A program made the translations under genes and the position numbers. Below, one piece after another: positions 12,301 to 23,227 of a DNA stretch of 64,000 nt. Under the pieces are notes generated by a model. The model did no database searches and was not told the DNA's origin. It saw nothing but the letters and a program-made list of their open reading frames with translations. The stretch spans positions 124,001-188,000 of the forward strand of contig NJFT01000010.1 in assembly GCA_002221725.1 (NCBI GenBank), written 5' to 3'. This stretch comes from Scedosporium boydii (lineage: Eukaryota; Ascomycota; Sordariomycetes; Microascales; Microascaceae). The first letter of the stretch is position 1, and each line of letters starts with the position of its first letter.

Positions 12301-13503
12301 CTGCCCTCGGAACGCCTCCCGTATGACGAGGTGGAAGTTTTGTTATTCGAGCTAGTCAAGGCTGGAGACTTGGATGGCCTCCAGCGACTTGTATCACATG
12401 ATCCATACAATGAACGCTCAGGGCACCACGCAAGAATGCTTGCGGTAACCATGGGATCAGTGGAAATGATGGAGGTCTTAACGCCGAGGAATTCCACCTG
12501 GCTTACTTGGCTCTATGAACCCAAAGCTCAAATTATAAATGCTCTAGTAAAGAGCGAGAACAAATTGTTGGTTCGGTGGTTCCTAAACAAGGTGCGCGGG
12601 ACCGGTTGGGGGAAAATAACTCCGGCCTATAGGATCTTTGTTGGCGCTGTTTTATCTACAAACTCAGAAGGGGCGTATGCGGAATTGGAGGAATTCCTAT
12701 TCGAACGGGATGATCATTCTGATGCCCGTAGCAAGCTACACTCGGGTGATCCCTTTCGTCCAGCGAAGGAGCTGATACCGGGACACCATAAGCGCTCGGT
12801 GCTATTCTCCCAAATAGCTTTCAATGCTACGAAAAGCGCGTTTCTCGAGACCCGTCTCATCCGCACATGGCACAGGCTGATAGACATTCTCGGCTGCGAC
12901 CGCTTGGACCCACGGCTATTGGGTTGGTCTCTGACATGTCTAGCGCGGTCATCGAATCCGTCCATCACGTTAGCTAGTGAACTGCTGTCGCTAGGGGCGC
13001 CCATCAACTTTCCCCGTGGCTGTATTTATCCTAGAGATGCTGAGGCGGGTCGGAAACACAGGCCAAGCCTGCAACCCGAAAGACCTCCTTCCCCAGTAAA
13101 GAGACGGCGGAGGAAGCGCTACAGCGGAATGACATCACTGCACATTGCAGCAAGAAAAACCTCCGAAGGGTCCATACGGTTGGTCCGGTTCCTTCTCGAA
13201 CAAGGAGCGGAACCGGAATATGGGTTTAATGAGTCGAAGCCTGCTCAAGAGAAAGGGGCGGAATGTATGCAGCAGTTTTTTGATGAGACGTGGGACGAGG
13301 TGGTCATGAGGACAAAATCGAAAAGGGGACATATAGAGAGGGGACTCGACAGTCCTGACCAGAGGGAGGATAGTAGCAATGCGGATGAGGATGCCCACCA
13401 AGGTGATGATGAAGATAGTGAGGATATGGCTTCAAAAGGTACAAAACGTAAGAAGAAGACCAGGAAGCGAAGGAAGATAGATCATGATTTCAAGGCAGCA
13501 TGA
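9315..13503 (+). CDS. STAND/NACHT protein with C2H2-like zinc fingers and basic C-terminal tail
   Basis: Seven exons (9315-9798, 9851-10225, 10306-10863, 10946-11051, 11112-11363, 11440-11867, 11933-13503) sum to 1257 codons in frame. Residues 1-200 resemble the helical N-terminal domain found before fungal NACHT modules (DUF7708-like; KIRHFLDKITAYVSAVDTF). Walker A GIPGAGKT is split by intron 2 near residue 288; Walker B YIVLDGVDEME is at about 372. Winged-helix-like sequence follows (ARRILGWIGCAPAPMTWWEL). From about 780 a Cys/His-rich block shows two C2H2-like units (FKCTFLDC...AHRAHHVEH and VKCSVSSCQF...HFQKFH). One ankyrin-like unit (TSLHIAARKTSEGSIRLVRF) is near 1130. The tail is acidic, then strongly basic (KRKKKTRKRRK), a likely nuclear localisation signal. 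Function is inferred as a receptor or regulator; the ligand is unknown. Confidence 0.85.
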
Positions 13504-13741
13504 AGGCGTTTAACCGTTCACGGTATTAAACGAGGTATGCATGCCGAGATTGACATCGGTATAAGCAGGATGCTACGGTACCTGAGAGAAGCATGATCCG
13601 GCCGGGTTCTCGGTGCCTTATCTATTCAAGTCAGTTTGCAAAGAGAGAGAAAAAAAAGATGATATACAGCTCCTCGGGGACCAGCTTGGAGCGGTGATGA
13701 AAGTGATGTCCTTAAACTAGGCCCATGAAGTAGGCTCCCAC

Positions 13742-16700
13742 CTAATGAAGGAATTTCAAGAGTTCCTTAGCCGCGCAGATGTCAGCGCCTAGACTTTCCA
13801 TAGTGAAATATGTTTTGGCAGAACAAGTACATACCTTCCATCGTGCGTTGGTAATATGTGTTTCATCCTCCAAGTCGCTCTGGTGGTTCCCCGCACTCGG
13901 TAGAGATTCTTGGATAAGCTTTAGCTTGTCTGCTTGGATCCAACGAATGTACTACGCGGAAACAGGTTAGCCCCAACGATGCCACTAACGGAAAGGAATG
14001 CCACGCGCATGCTCGACACCCACGTACGCACGCACGCATCGAGATAGGGGCTTCATACTTCTTCAATGCTTTCCCGAACACAATACCTCGTGACGGTAAC
14101 TTCCCGCGTCTGGCCGATTCGATGTACACGATCCACAGCCTGCGACTCGGCCATAGGATTCCAGTGAGGCTCAACGATATGTACTTCGGATGCGGCACTC
14201 AGGTCAACCCTATTCAGTTTTGCAAGTGTCAAAGATCTACCTCTCACACATATGACGGTTGGAAATTGACGCTAATTGACGAAAGCACTAATAAATACTA
14301 ACCCTTCACCCACCGCTCCGATAGTCGCTAACATGATTCGGCAGCTACTGTCGGCGTTATACCGGTTCAGCGCGTGACGCCGGTGTCGTAGCGTGGAGCT
14401 ACCGTCGATGCGTACATAAGAGCTGCCAGTAGAGGAGAGGGCTGGGCTTAGAGCGCAAACAATCATATCGAGCATTCGGGTCCATTGAGAGAAGACGACG
14501 CTAGGCATTGAAAATCGCGTATTCGTCAGCGCAGGTGGACCATAATCAGCAAGGCAAATCGGAGAAAGGGAATGGAAAGCAATGGAAAACGCGAGGAAAG
14601 AGCGGTGGTGATGACATACATTTTGACAGGCTTATTATCTCCGACGGGGGAATTCTTACTCCCGTCTGTTAGTGTATCGAGGACATTCGATAGCAACGCA
14701 GATACCTTTGCGGAGGCGCTGTATGCTGAGTTACTAGAGCGCAGTGTCTGTAGCGCCGATGCCGTGCCACTGCTGCTAAAACATAATCCACACTCGGGCG
14801 GCTCATCTCCTATCCGCGATTTGCATCCGCTGCAGACGGCGTGGTTTTCGCAAGATAGCTCCAATACTTCACCCTGTCCCAACTCCGCTTGGCTCCAATC
14901 AACTCGGCAACCGCAGAAATAGCATGCCCTGTTCTGTTGAGACAGAGTTTCTAGAAGACTCCAGTTAATAGCATCGATATTGCGATTGCGCCATGCATCC
15001 AAGGCAGCTTGGGGGAGCAGCGCCTCGCCGTGGTCACAGACTATACGGAGTATGGAGATTAGCACAATGATATTCGAGGAGCCTTTCCGCGAAGGCGTCG
15101 GAGCCACAGCGGATTTGTTTGCAGCAGAAACTTTGCGCCGTTTTCTCGATGCCGAAGCGGCAGTTTTCGCCTTGGACGCCTCTGTGGCAAGAGAGTATGA
15201 TCTCCGTTTAAAGAAGTTGTAGATGGCCATCTCGTCGGCACTCAGATCTACAAACTCCACCCGTTCCACCTTCCTGGGGAGCTTCAGCGTCTGCGACATA
15301 TCGGGGGCTGCCTTGGTCCGACGTAGGCAGGTCGCGCGTACGAGTTTGCGGAGCACTTGCAGCGAATCAAGTCGCTTGGATGCGATGGGCGATGATATCC
15401 AAAACCGGAATTCCTGACTTTTCGAGAATGGTGGCACGCGGAGAAAAGCGAGCAGGGATCCAAAATCATCCAGTGAGTTCTGGATCGGCGTGCCGGTCAA
15501 GCACCAACGACGAGACGCGGGAATTTCACACGTTGCGCGGAAAAGCTGCGAGGCCCTATTTCGGATCTTGTGGGCTATGCAGAGCTGCCGATCAGTTCGT
15601 GATAATTTATGGATACGAAGTCGGAAATGTCCGTCGAAAAGGATACGAACTCCCAACAAATCCCAATACTTACCTTCATCTAGAACCACCCTTGCCCATG
15701 TTTTTTGAGTATACAACGGGCCGCGTCTCGTCCAATCGGAACGAAGAGTGTCGTATGTCGTGATAACCACGTCGAAGTTGTGGAGTTCATCCGCAGTGGT
15801 GTGTCGTTCAGAGCCGTGATACACGAACGAACGAATCCCGCCTTGCCGAACATGCCTAGATTGCGTCAGTGAGCGGGGTGCGAACGATAACGCACGTAAG
15901 GGAATCAATGATATTAATCCTACCGTTCTATTTGCGCCTGCCATCCGTATATCGCTGTATCAAATTAGCGTGGCTCTGTCCATATCGCAGCTAGAGAGCT
16001 AGAGCAGGCATAGGAAGGAGGATGACCGTACTCGACTTGGGAGTCACAATTAAAGTGGCTGCGGATATCGCCATCTCCTCCAAGGAGCCACAGTCGGGTG
16101 ATGCTTCGTCGAGATGATGACAGATGAGAGACAAGGTTGTCAACGTTTTCCCTAGCCCCATGTCCTATTCCCAAGTCAGAACAGCACATGGCGGAATGCG
16201 CATGGTTTTGACGGTCGAGTGTGACTGTTGGAGTTTCTGACATACATCGGCCAGTATACCACCTCGTAAGCTTGGCAAAGGCAATCCTTGATACGATCCC
16301 GTAACGACGTGCTGATATCTTCCCCTGTGTAATGCTTAGTTTGCCCAGCTAAACACGCGGAACGTTCCTGGGAGTGCACTTACGTTTCTTGCCACTCATT
16401 GGCATTATCAGACTTCATCCATAAAGATGGAAATTTGAGATCATGTCCCCCATCATCTTGTTCCTTTTCCACCATGAAGGCAAGCGCCTCAAGTTGATGC
16501 CTATGACCTTGCCTTAGATCATCCTTCTTTTTATTAAAGCCAAAACTTGCTGATACTTACTCCTTCAACTTCGACATGATCCTCACGCTCTGCTTCAGGC
16601 CTAATGCAGAGCCGGTCTCTCGTCCGTTAGCGTCATTGAAAATCGACAGAATTTTGGTCTTCTCATTCTCTCCGAGTCGCTTTTCACGTGTCGCCGTGGC

Positions 16701-17365
16701 CGGCTCTGTCGGGTTGGTAGCTGAAGGGCCTTCTCCGCGGCCTAGAAGATCTTCACCAGGGGGGAGGAGGTACATGGGATTAAAATAGCGGATTCCCCTA
16801 TCGAGCTCATATTCCTCTGGCCGCTGGAGGAACAGTCCACCTTCATCCAGCACCCGTGCAACGACGTCCTTATCCGTAATACGTCCATGGACTAGGATCC
16901 TTATCGGACGCTTTTGAATGGATCCTGTCCTCGGTACCTTCTTAGATCGCTGCTCCGTTGCGGTATCCAGACGTGCGACTAGGGTCACCGGGCATATCTT
17001 AACGAGCTGTGACAGTGCTGGGGACATCAGAACCCCGGCGCTGCGGCCACTGTCTTGTTCTCGCAACGTTAAGGCGTTATCGACAAAGGATACTTGCAAC
17101 GGACCAACTCCAGGGGCGGGGTCCCAAGGCTTAATGGCGCATGTTGCCTCCACCAACAGCTAGTTACTATTAGTGAGAGCTCGAGAAATAAAGAATGATG
17201 CTAGTTGGGTCTTCGATACTAATCCGAAACAAACATCGCACGAATGCGCCGGAGGGATGGATGGAAAGCCTAGCGCGGGTTAGTTTCTCGGGGTTCGGAA
17301 GGCAAGTGAGATATATGCTATACCGTACCCTCTACAACCTCGCTCCTTTCCTTTGCAAACGTCAT
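13742..17365 (-). CDS. SNF2-family ATPase/helicase with RING-like insert (Rad5/HLTF type)
   Basis: Twelve exons read on the minus strand: 17324-17365, 16561-17159, 16384-16512, 16246-16324, 16032-16164, 15924-15954, 15674-15855, 14620-15574, 14303-14500, 14059-14242, 13835-13951, 13742-13765; together about 890 aa in frame. The ATPase motif ILADDMGLGKTL is near residue 285 and the DEAH box (VVLDEAHK) near 398, with TGTPIQNS after it. A Cys-rich RING-like block (CYFCGC...CENHAVCSGC...CGLC) near 613-655 lies between the helicase lobes, as in Rad5/Rad16/HLTF. Motifs FSQWTRMLD and AVDRVHRIGQTR mark the C-terminal lobe. Such proteins remodel chromatin or act in DNA repair in the nucleus. The first exon (MTFAKERSEV, GTATAG donor) is tentative; everything from 17159 leftwards is better supported. 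Confidence 0.85.
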
Positions 17366-17802
17366 GTTGCAGAGCTTCTCAAGGTTTGCCCCGGGTTAGA
17401 TCGCGGTAGCCGGCAAGGCAGGACGATATCTCTCATTGAGAATCGATGGCCCCATCCCGGCTCCTTTCTCCCTCGGTTGCCTAATTTCATGTTTCACTAA
17501 GCGCCCGGGTGACTGTTGGTCACCTCAGTGCCGCGCCCACGTGCAGCCAATCCGGGCTTCATCCACTTGGGGCTGCACCATAATTTAACGGATCTGGATC
17601 AATGCCCGCATCTGTAAATGTTGGGCGAAAGTCACCTTCATATTAGTTTATACGAAAAGTCGCATCGGCCCCAGAGCCCAGTTGGCGCAATGGACCCAGC
17701 GTGTGGCTCAGCACGCCCTCTTCCTCGCAATACTTCGGCACATTAGCACACACAAAAGCACACCTCTTTATCTCTTGCAATCTTCCACGCCGTCCTGCCA
17801 CC
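17366..17802. promoter_or_regulatory. Divergent promoter region with short inverted repeat
   Basis: This region separates the SNF2 gene (minus) from the kinase-like gene (plus). A perfect 6-bp inverted repeat, GGTGAC and GTCACC separated by five bases, is at about 17506-17522. It could be a factor-binding site, but short palindromes also arise by chance. Confidence 0.3.
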
Positions 17803-18708
17803 ATGTCCGACGGAAGGATTGTTAATAGAAAACAAACAAAAAAGTGAAAGTAGAGTTTCGCGACACGAGCTTACTAGAGGGATCCCGGCTGCTCTGTGGA
17901 CGACTTCCATCGCCCGCGACTTCGGCGATGCCCCTTTGATCCAGCCACTATTGACTGGGAGCGCTCCTCCCGCCTCGGCGGTGGCCTTGATGGATTTGAT
18001 TGGGAGGTGTGGTTTGGTGAGAGTGGCCCATATGCTCTCAAGATGGTAAGTCTGGATACCAGCCCTTTCCTTCACAATTTCTCTCAGTAGCTCATCACGG
18101 TCTTCCCTTAGTTCTGGGAAGCGACCTCGAGCGATTGCGACAACTACTTCGCCCTTCAGCGTGAATGCCAGAATGTTGCTATCCTTCAGATGATAGAGGC
18201 ATGGATGAAGCGAACTCTCACTCCAATCCTCATCAACGCCAACCCAAAAACTAAAGTCGATGCCCTCGATAACCTTTATGCCTTCTCCGATGATGCCCAG
18301 GATCGGCCACCAGCCCCCGATGAAGAAATGATCCAAACCCCGTCATTTCCACGAATGACGAAATGTTATGGCTGGCTTGAATTTGACCGCCAGCAAATGC
18401 AGCGGATCCCTCGAGGGAACAAGGCACCTGTGGTCCTCAGCGGCCGCATCCGGCGCTTCATGCAACGAGATAAGGATTACATTGCTGTCGTCTACGAGTA
18501 CGTCGAGGAGGGTCCCAATGATCTGGATGTTGTGGAAGAGGTGGGCAGATTCCTGTGGCTTGTTGGCTTTTGCCATACTGGTAACCTTGCTCGAGACTGG
18601 AGAAGAGGAATCCTCTTGGATCACTCGGATATCGTCTATCCCCGTTCGTACGGGTGGTTTGAAGCTCGCTATAGGCCACGGAAGTTATCCGTTCTCCTTC
18701 GCGAATGA
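17803..18708 (+). CDS. Small fungal kinase-like protein of unknown function
   Basis: Exons 17803-17820, 17878-18045 and 18112-18708 give about 260 aa. The ATG lies in a strong CCACCATG context; the first intron uses a weaker GTTAAT donor, so exon 1 is tentative, while the 66-nt second intron (GTAAGT...TTAG) is clear. The body reads like members of an expanded fungal family annotated as protein-kinase-like: PFDPATIDWERSS, then GESGPYALKMFWE (resembling an ATP-lobe beta strand with its Lys), and YIAVVYEYVEEGPNDL resembling the hinge. I do not see a canonical HRD or DFG motif, so catalysis is doubtful. It sits among STAND genes, but no direct link can be shown. Confidence 0.65.
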
Positions 18709-19635
18709 GAGCACTTCCCCTGCCCCTCGTAGCCGTTTAAGGCTGTGGCCTCAAAGAAAGTGAAGAGGTGATCAGATGAACACTTCTGTATACGCCCCAC
18801 GGGAAAACAGGACATTAACACGGCCATATCCCTCTTGTGAGGAGTTTATCACAGTGGCTCCCGTGTGTCTCCTGCTCGTGCAGCGAACGGTCACAAACAC
18901 AGCCAGCATGAAGGATATCGGGCGGCAGGGAGAGAAATTACGGATAAGAGAGGCACATACCACTTTGTTGCAGCGGGCTCAACCCACGAGCCGGGTCCAA
19001 TCTCCCCCTCTCTTCAGCTGGCTTCCGGTGTGATTGCAGCTGCCGCTTCTCTGCATTTCGCAGAACGGAATCGCTTGCCATAACATCCGGGCATCGACCA
19101 AGGTAGGTAAACTCTGCCGGACAAAAACTCTGCCGGACAAAAACTCTGCCGGACAAAAACTCTGCCGGACAAAAACTCTGCTGCACAAACACTCCTTTTC
19201 TTCGTATTCTAGGTCAGCCGGGCCTGGATTTTAGCTGGAGCTGCTGCCTAAAGTAGGAGTTTGTGTCATAGCGGTTCATTAAGGCCTGATAGCCGAGCTT
19301 TTGAGAAGAACTTGTAGGTTATGATGCCTCTATTTCGATTGTGTTTGTAGATTGCGATCCTATTGATGAAGGGAAGAAGAAAAGCGTCAAAAATTCTACC
19401 TAACTCAAGCGATAAAAGGTGTGTTGTCGAGTCGCTGGTGTTAGAGAGGACTGTTCCTTCCCTCTAGCTCACCCCCCCTTCCCTCTCACCGTTCCTTCCC
19501 TCTCGCCGTTCCTTCCATATCCATCGCCAATTGTAAAGTCACCTGACGTTTACCCTGTTTGCCAACTTATCAACTCCAACTCACAACTCACCACCATCAT
19601 GTCAACAAAACACCATTGCATGTTCTGCAAGGAAA
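18709..19635. other. Intergenic region holding a 16-bp tandem repeat
   Basis: No gene is recognised. The repeat at 19112-19191 is annotated separately. C/T-rich sequence (repeats of CCTTCCCTCTC) at about 19460-19515 lies just upstream of the phosphotransferase-like gene and probably belongs to its promoter. Confidence 0.4.
19112..19191. repeat. 16-bp minisatellite, four exact copies plus one degenerate
   Basis: The unit CTCTGCCGGACAAAAA begins at 19112 and recurs at 19128, 19144 and 19160; a fifth unit at 19176 carries substitutions (CTGCTGCACAAAC). The period of 16 is not a multiple of three, so it is not selected as coding sequence. It lies in the gap between two genes. Confidence 0.9.
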
Positions 19636-20908
19636 ATGGCTCCTGTCAAAAACACCAAATCAGATGCAGAATGCACCCCAAAGCCATCTGCTACAAGGCT
19701 GATAGCACCGGATACCTTCGAAAGTGTAAACCTTGCTATTGCGCAGAGGCTGCAGACAGCCATCACGAGAGAGTGTGTGGAGAAGAGACTGATCTTCGAT
19801 GATATGGAGGGGGTGCGAGATGCCACATGGCTTGCTCAGGGTGCATACAACTCCGTCTGGCTCGTGAGGCTGCGCGATGGTTTCCAGGTAAGCGGCCGGC
19901 CCAGTACACTAAACTAAAGTCTTTGTTCATGTCTAACTGACGACGACGACGACGCCAGATTGCCAGATCAACAAAAACGGACAACGATACCTCCAGTGCC
20001 GAGTTCTTGTATTTCGACCGATACGTTCTTCGTCTTCCATGCGATGATGCCCTGCTGCCATACCGGGTGACGAATGAGGTCGCCTTCAGAAAATTCGTCT
20101 CTGCGAAGCTGCCCCATATCCCAGTTCCACAGGTGTTCTGCTATAAGGCCGCAGCTCAGGCTGCCGATTCCTTTATCGCCGAAGAGTACATCGACGGAAC
20201 CTCCCTAAGCTCAAATTGGATGGCCTTTACCCATTCCCAGAAACTTAGCATCACCAATCAGCTAGCCACTATGATTGTTGATCTCGCCGAGGTTCCTTTC
20301 GACGTGATCGGAGGTCTAGAGCCTGAAACCTTGTCATTAGGTCCTACCACCAAGGGCTCCAAACTCTTCAAGGGCCGCGGCAAATTTCACAGCCACGGCT
20401 GCTACCCTATCCGACCGTACCGATCTACCAAAGAATACATCCTGTCCTGCTACGACAGGGAAATCTACTATTACTCTCATGCCCCCGAGGACGCCATCGA
20501 CCAGGATTCTTTCACAGACGTCTCCGTTCAAGATTTCGTTTTGACGCTGAAAAGGAAGAAGGATGACCTGAAGGCAACCTGCAACATCCCCGACGAGCTA
20601 TTTGTTCTCGTCCATGGAGACCTCCATGGGCGCAACATCTTGGTGAGAGATGATCACATTCTGGCCATCATCGGCTAGGAGTTCGCGGGCTCATACCCGC
20701 TGAGCGAAACACTGACAGGGGGGACGTCGTCGTCGTGGACGTCAACAGCGAGGAGCTCGAGGATGAGAATGCGACGTGGGCTTGGAAGATTCGTGACGCG
20801 ATTCGTCATGAGGTGGTGCGGAGGGGTTGGGAGCCGAGCAGAATTGCGTTGCTTATGGGAGATGGGAATTTTGAACTTGGGAGGGCAAGAATAGAGATAT
20901 TTCCATGA
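19636..20908 (+). pseudogene. Broken aminoglycoside-phosphotransferase (APH)-family kinase
   Basis: Exons 19636-19887 and 19959 onwards (71-nt intron) encode an APH-like fold: the nucleotide loop near QGAYNSVWLVRL, the segment NEVAFRKFVSAKLPHIPVPQ, and catalytic loop FVLVHGDLHGRNILV. Immediately after, three lesions occur. The metal-binding Asp of the usual IIDWEFAG is Gly; the following Trp is a TAG stop at about 20676-20678; and 60 bases on, a run of six Gs at about 20718-20723 shifts the frame, after which clear family sequence resumes in the other frame (WAWKIRDAIRHEVVRRGW, IALLMGDGNFELG) to a stop at 20908. Family members phosphorylate small molecules or are of unknown role in fungi. Together these point to a pseudogene; a truncated protein ending at the TAG would lack key residues. 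Confidence 0.75.
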
Positions 20909-21433
20909 AGGGTCACAGGGTCAAGTCAAGCTTGGATGGTACGGACACAGGTAGCTAGGAACAAGCTGATATCAGCCGATATTACTTTCCGCTCCCAATG
21001 GTCACCAGTGAATGTCTAGGTGGCTCTGTAAATAATCGGCCGAGAAAATAATGGCTTCATGCCGGCAAAGGAAGCATCCGTAGAACATAGTGCCATTATT
21101 AGCTGTGAGATGCCCACAGAATCAAAGACTAAAATCCAATTTTTTTTCTTTAAATTCGAAGTTATAGTATCATGGGGGCAGCTGAGCTTAGCTGATTGGG
21201 GTAAGTGACACACCGTGCGGAATTCGGGTGGATTGGTTTCCTGACTGGAATTCCAGAGGCATCTGTTCCGACAACAGTGCGGTACACATTCTCCGATGCC
21301 GTCCTTCGCGCAGCCTTGGGGAATCTGTGCCCAATCGATGCCCAACCAGGAAGGCCTTTCAGTCAGAACACATCCCGATTTCATCGCAATGCCACTTTTT
21401 TGCATATTATAAAGCCAACAGCGGCGGGCCACG
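20909..21433. other. Intergenic region
   Basis: This is the likely promoter of the STAND-N-terminal gene starting at 21434. A T-rich patch near 21140 is the only visible feature; nothing coding is seen. Confidence 0.35.
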
Positions 21434-22830
21434 ATGGCGTCACCGCTAAGTGTCGGCGACTGTATCGCCATCATCACCGTGGTTATCAAGGGCTACAACG
21501 CCCTCAGCGACACTTCAGAAGATTCAAAGGCACGCGACAGCCTGGAAGGAGACCTTCAGCACATGCAGAGCATCCTCGAACAGCTCACCAAGCCCGGTGC
21601 GAATGAAACTTCCATATCTGAAGCACATCTCGGCAAGCTCAATGATACGGTGCAACGCTGCCAGGCGACGCTCTCAGAGCTGGCGGCGTTAACAAAGGCG
21701 TATGGGCCACACAAGTTCAAAATCAAGACCTACTTTAACAGGCTTGCCTACGCGGTGTCGGGGAAGCATAAGGTCGGGCCAATCCAGGCACGTATTCAGG
21801 GTCTGACCGGTACACTGTCCCTAATACAGGCCGACATCACTAGGTTCGTCTAGACATTGCTTGTCTCGATCCCTTGGCTTTTCTTAACTTTAGCTATCCT
21901 CAGGCAAGCTATCGAGGATCTGAAGCTCGATATAAAACAGCGATCTGAAAACTTCTCTGTGCAACTGCGTAATGATAAAGAGGAAGTTAAACTCCACATA
22001 TATACGGCAATTGATGAGCCATGGGATCAAAAGCCCATCAGGTTCCAGGACGCTTTAGGCCGGAGGTTTCCAGTACCTCTAGAGATATGCCAACGTTTCG
22101 AGGTATTATATATCACCATCAAGCTACCTGAGGAGAAAACTAACTCGTGCAAGTATTTTCTCGATTTCCTTATGTTCAGTTTTCGGACGATACGTGATGT
22201 ATTGCCTTTTGTAGTACGAAAAGACTTTTGGCTATTCACTCCGTCGGTTAACGGATCGCCTTGGTGGTACCTCATTCATGAGAGCGACTGGTCAGAGGCG
22301 GCTCGTCCAGGCGCCAGGCTTGGTATGTCTCTATTCCAAGCTGACGAGATCGAGTGGCTTCCTCCAGGTGCCTATTCATGCGGCTTTGAAGACTACAGCG
22401 AGGAAGGTTGGCGGAGGGAGATGTGGCCACTTGTGAGTGGCCCCGAGCAAAACTCGTACATCCGGTTCTCGCGCCCGGTCCCGCCATGGAGCACGCTCCC
22501 GCAGAATCAAGAGTTCCGCTGGTGGTTAGTCGGACCCAAATTATCGTGGCGATGCTTGGTCATCCGGGCTCTAATGGTATCGAATGCAGGTCCCGGCCGG
22601 CGCTTTCGGGTCCGGTGTCCATGGCCGACTCTTCAATCGACCAACAGCGCCGGAACGTCATGAACAGCTTTGACGCCACAGATGCAGACGAGGCTCCAGT
22701 CTGGAAGGTGGAGTCGCAGTCCTCGATCTATCAACCGCAGTATTCAGGATTTCGTGTTGTGCAGAACGACGTGTTTGTGGACTCGGGAACCCGCCGTAGA
22801 TACTGGAGGCAATTTTTTGAAGAATCGTAG
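21434..22830 (+). CDS. Fungal STAND N-terminal / ubiquitin-like-domain protein
   Basis: Four exons (21434-21843, 21904-22102, 22154-22524, 22590-22830) sum to about 406 aa in frame. The start MASPLSVGDCIAIITVVIK is the N-terminal helix typical of fungal STAND-associated proteins, which in other members precedes NACHT or sits alone. Helical sequence follows, then a ubiquitin-like (ULD-type) domain: PIRFQDALGRRFPVPLEICQ is its signature, interrupted by the 51-nt second intron and resumed with YFLDFLMFSF and GARLGMSL. The last intron (GTTAGT...GCAG, 65 nt) is my inference; it changes frame and connects to a coherent tail (DEAPVWKVESQSSIYQPQYS). No NACHT is present, so this is a short adaptor-like or orphan form. 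Its role is unknown. Confidence 0.7.
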
Positions 22831-23227
22831 GCTTCAAGACTACGGGTCAAATACCCAGACCACTGATATTTGTTACAATCCTGACGCTGCGGGTGGGTAC
22901 GGCTGGCGTCAAGATCGTAGGTGCGTGTTGTGAAGTAAATGAGGCAGCCAAGCAGTTCACAAGATATGGTATGAGAAGTGCGTATTCAAGTATAGGGGTG
23001 CAGTGGTACTTGAATCGACTACTGAAGAGTCTGGAAGAGCTATCTAGGTGTACAGGAAATACCACAGTTTATATCGACACTTCTCCCATTCTCTTTCGTA
23101 GTCTGGTCGTGACAAATCCTGGCATCGCTCCAGATGGCACGAAGAAAACTTGACTAGTAACCTATTGTACCACGTTATATATTTATACCATCAGTGGAAA
23201 CATTCCGGTGCCAAGAACCACCGCCCC
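22831..23227. other. Convergent 3' intergenic region
   Basis: The stretch lies between the end of the ubiquitin-like-domain gene and the end of the minus-strand aldehyde dehydrogenase. No gene is recognised. Confidence 0.35.

Noticed and set aside
19112..19191. Tandem repeat resembling a CRISPR array
   Set aside because: Units are directly adjacent without spacers, and the genome is fungal.
18938..19192. Minus-strand frame with repeated SFCPAEFLSGRVFVRQ-like peptide
   Set aside because: It is produced by translating the 16-bp tandem repeat; the period cycles through all frames and there is no family match.
19419..19802. Cys-rich plus-strand frame (for example CKENGSCQKHQIRCRMHPKA) that might be a small secreted or zinc protein
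   Set aside because: It overlaps the first exon of the APH-like gene in another frame, has no signal peptide, and stops inside conserved APH sequence; the APH frame has the family match.
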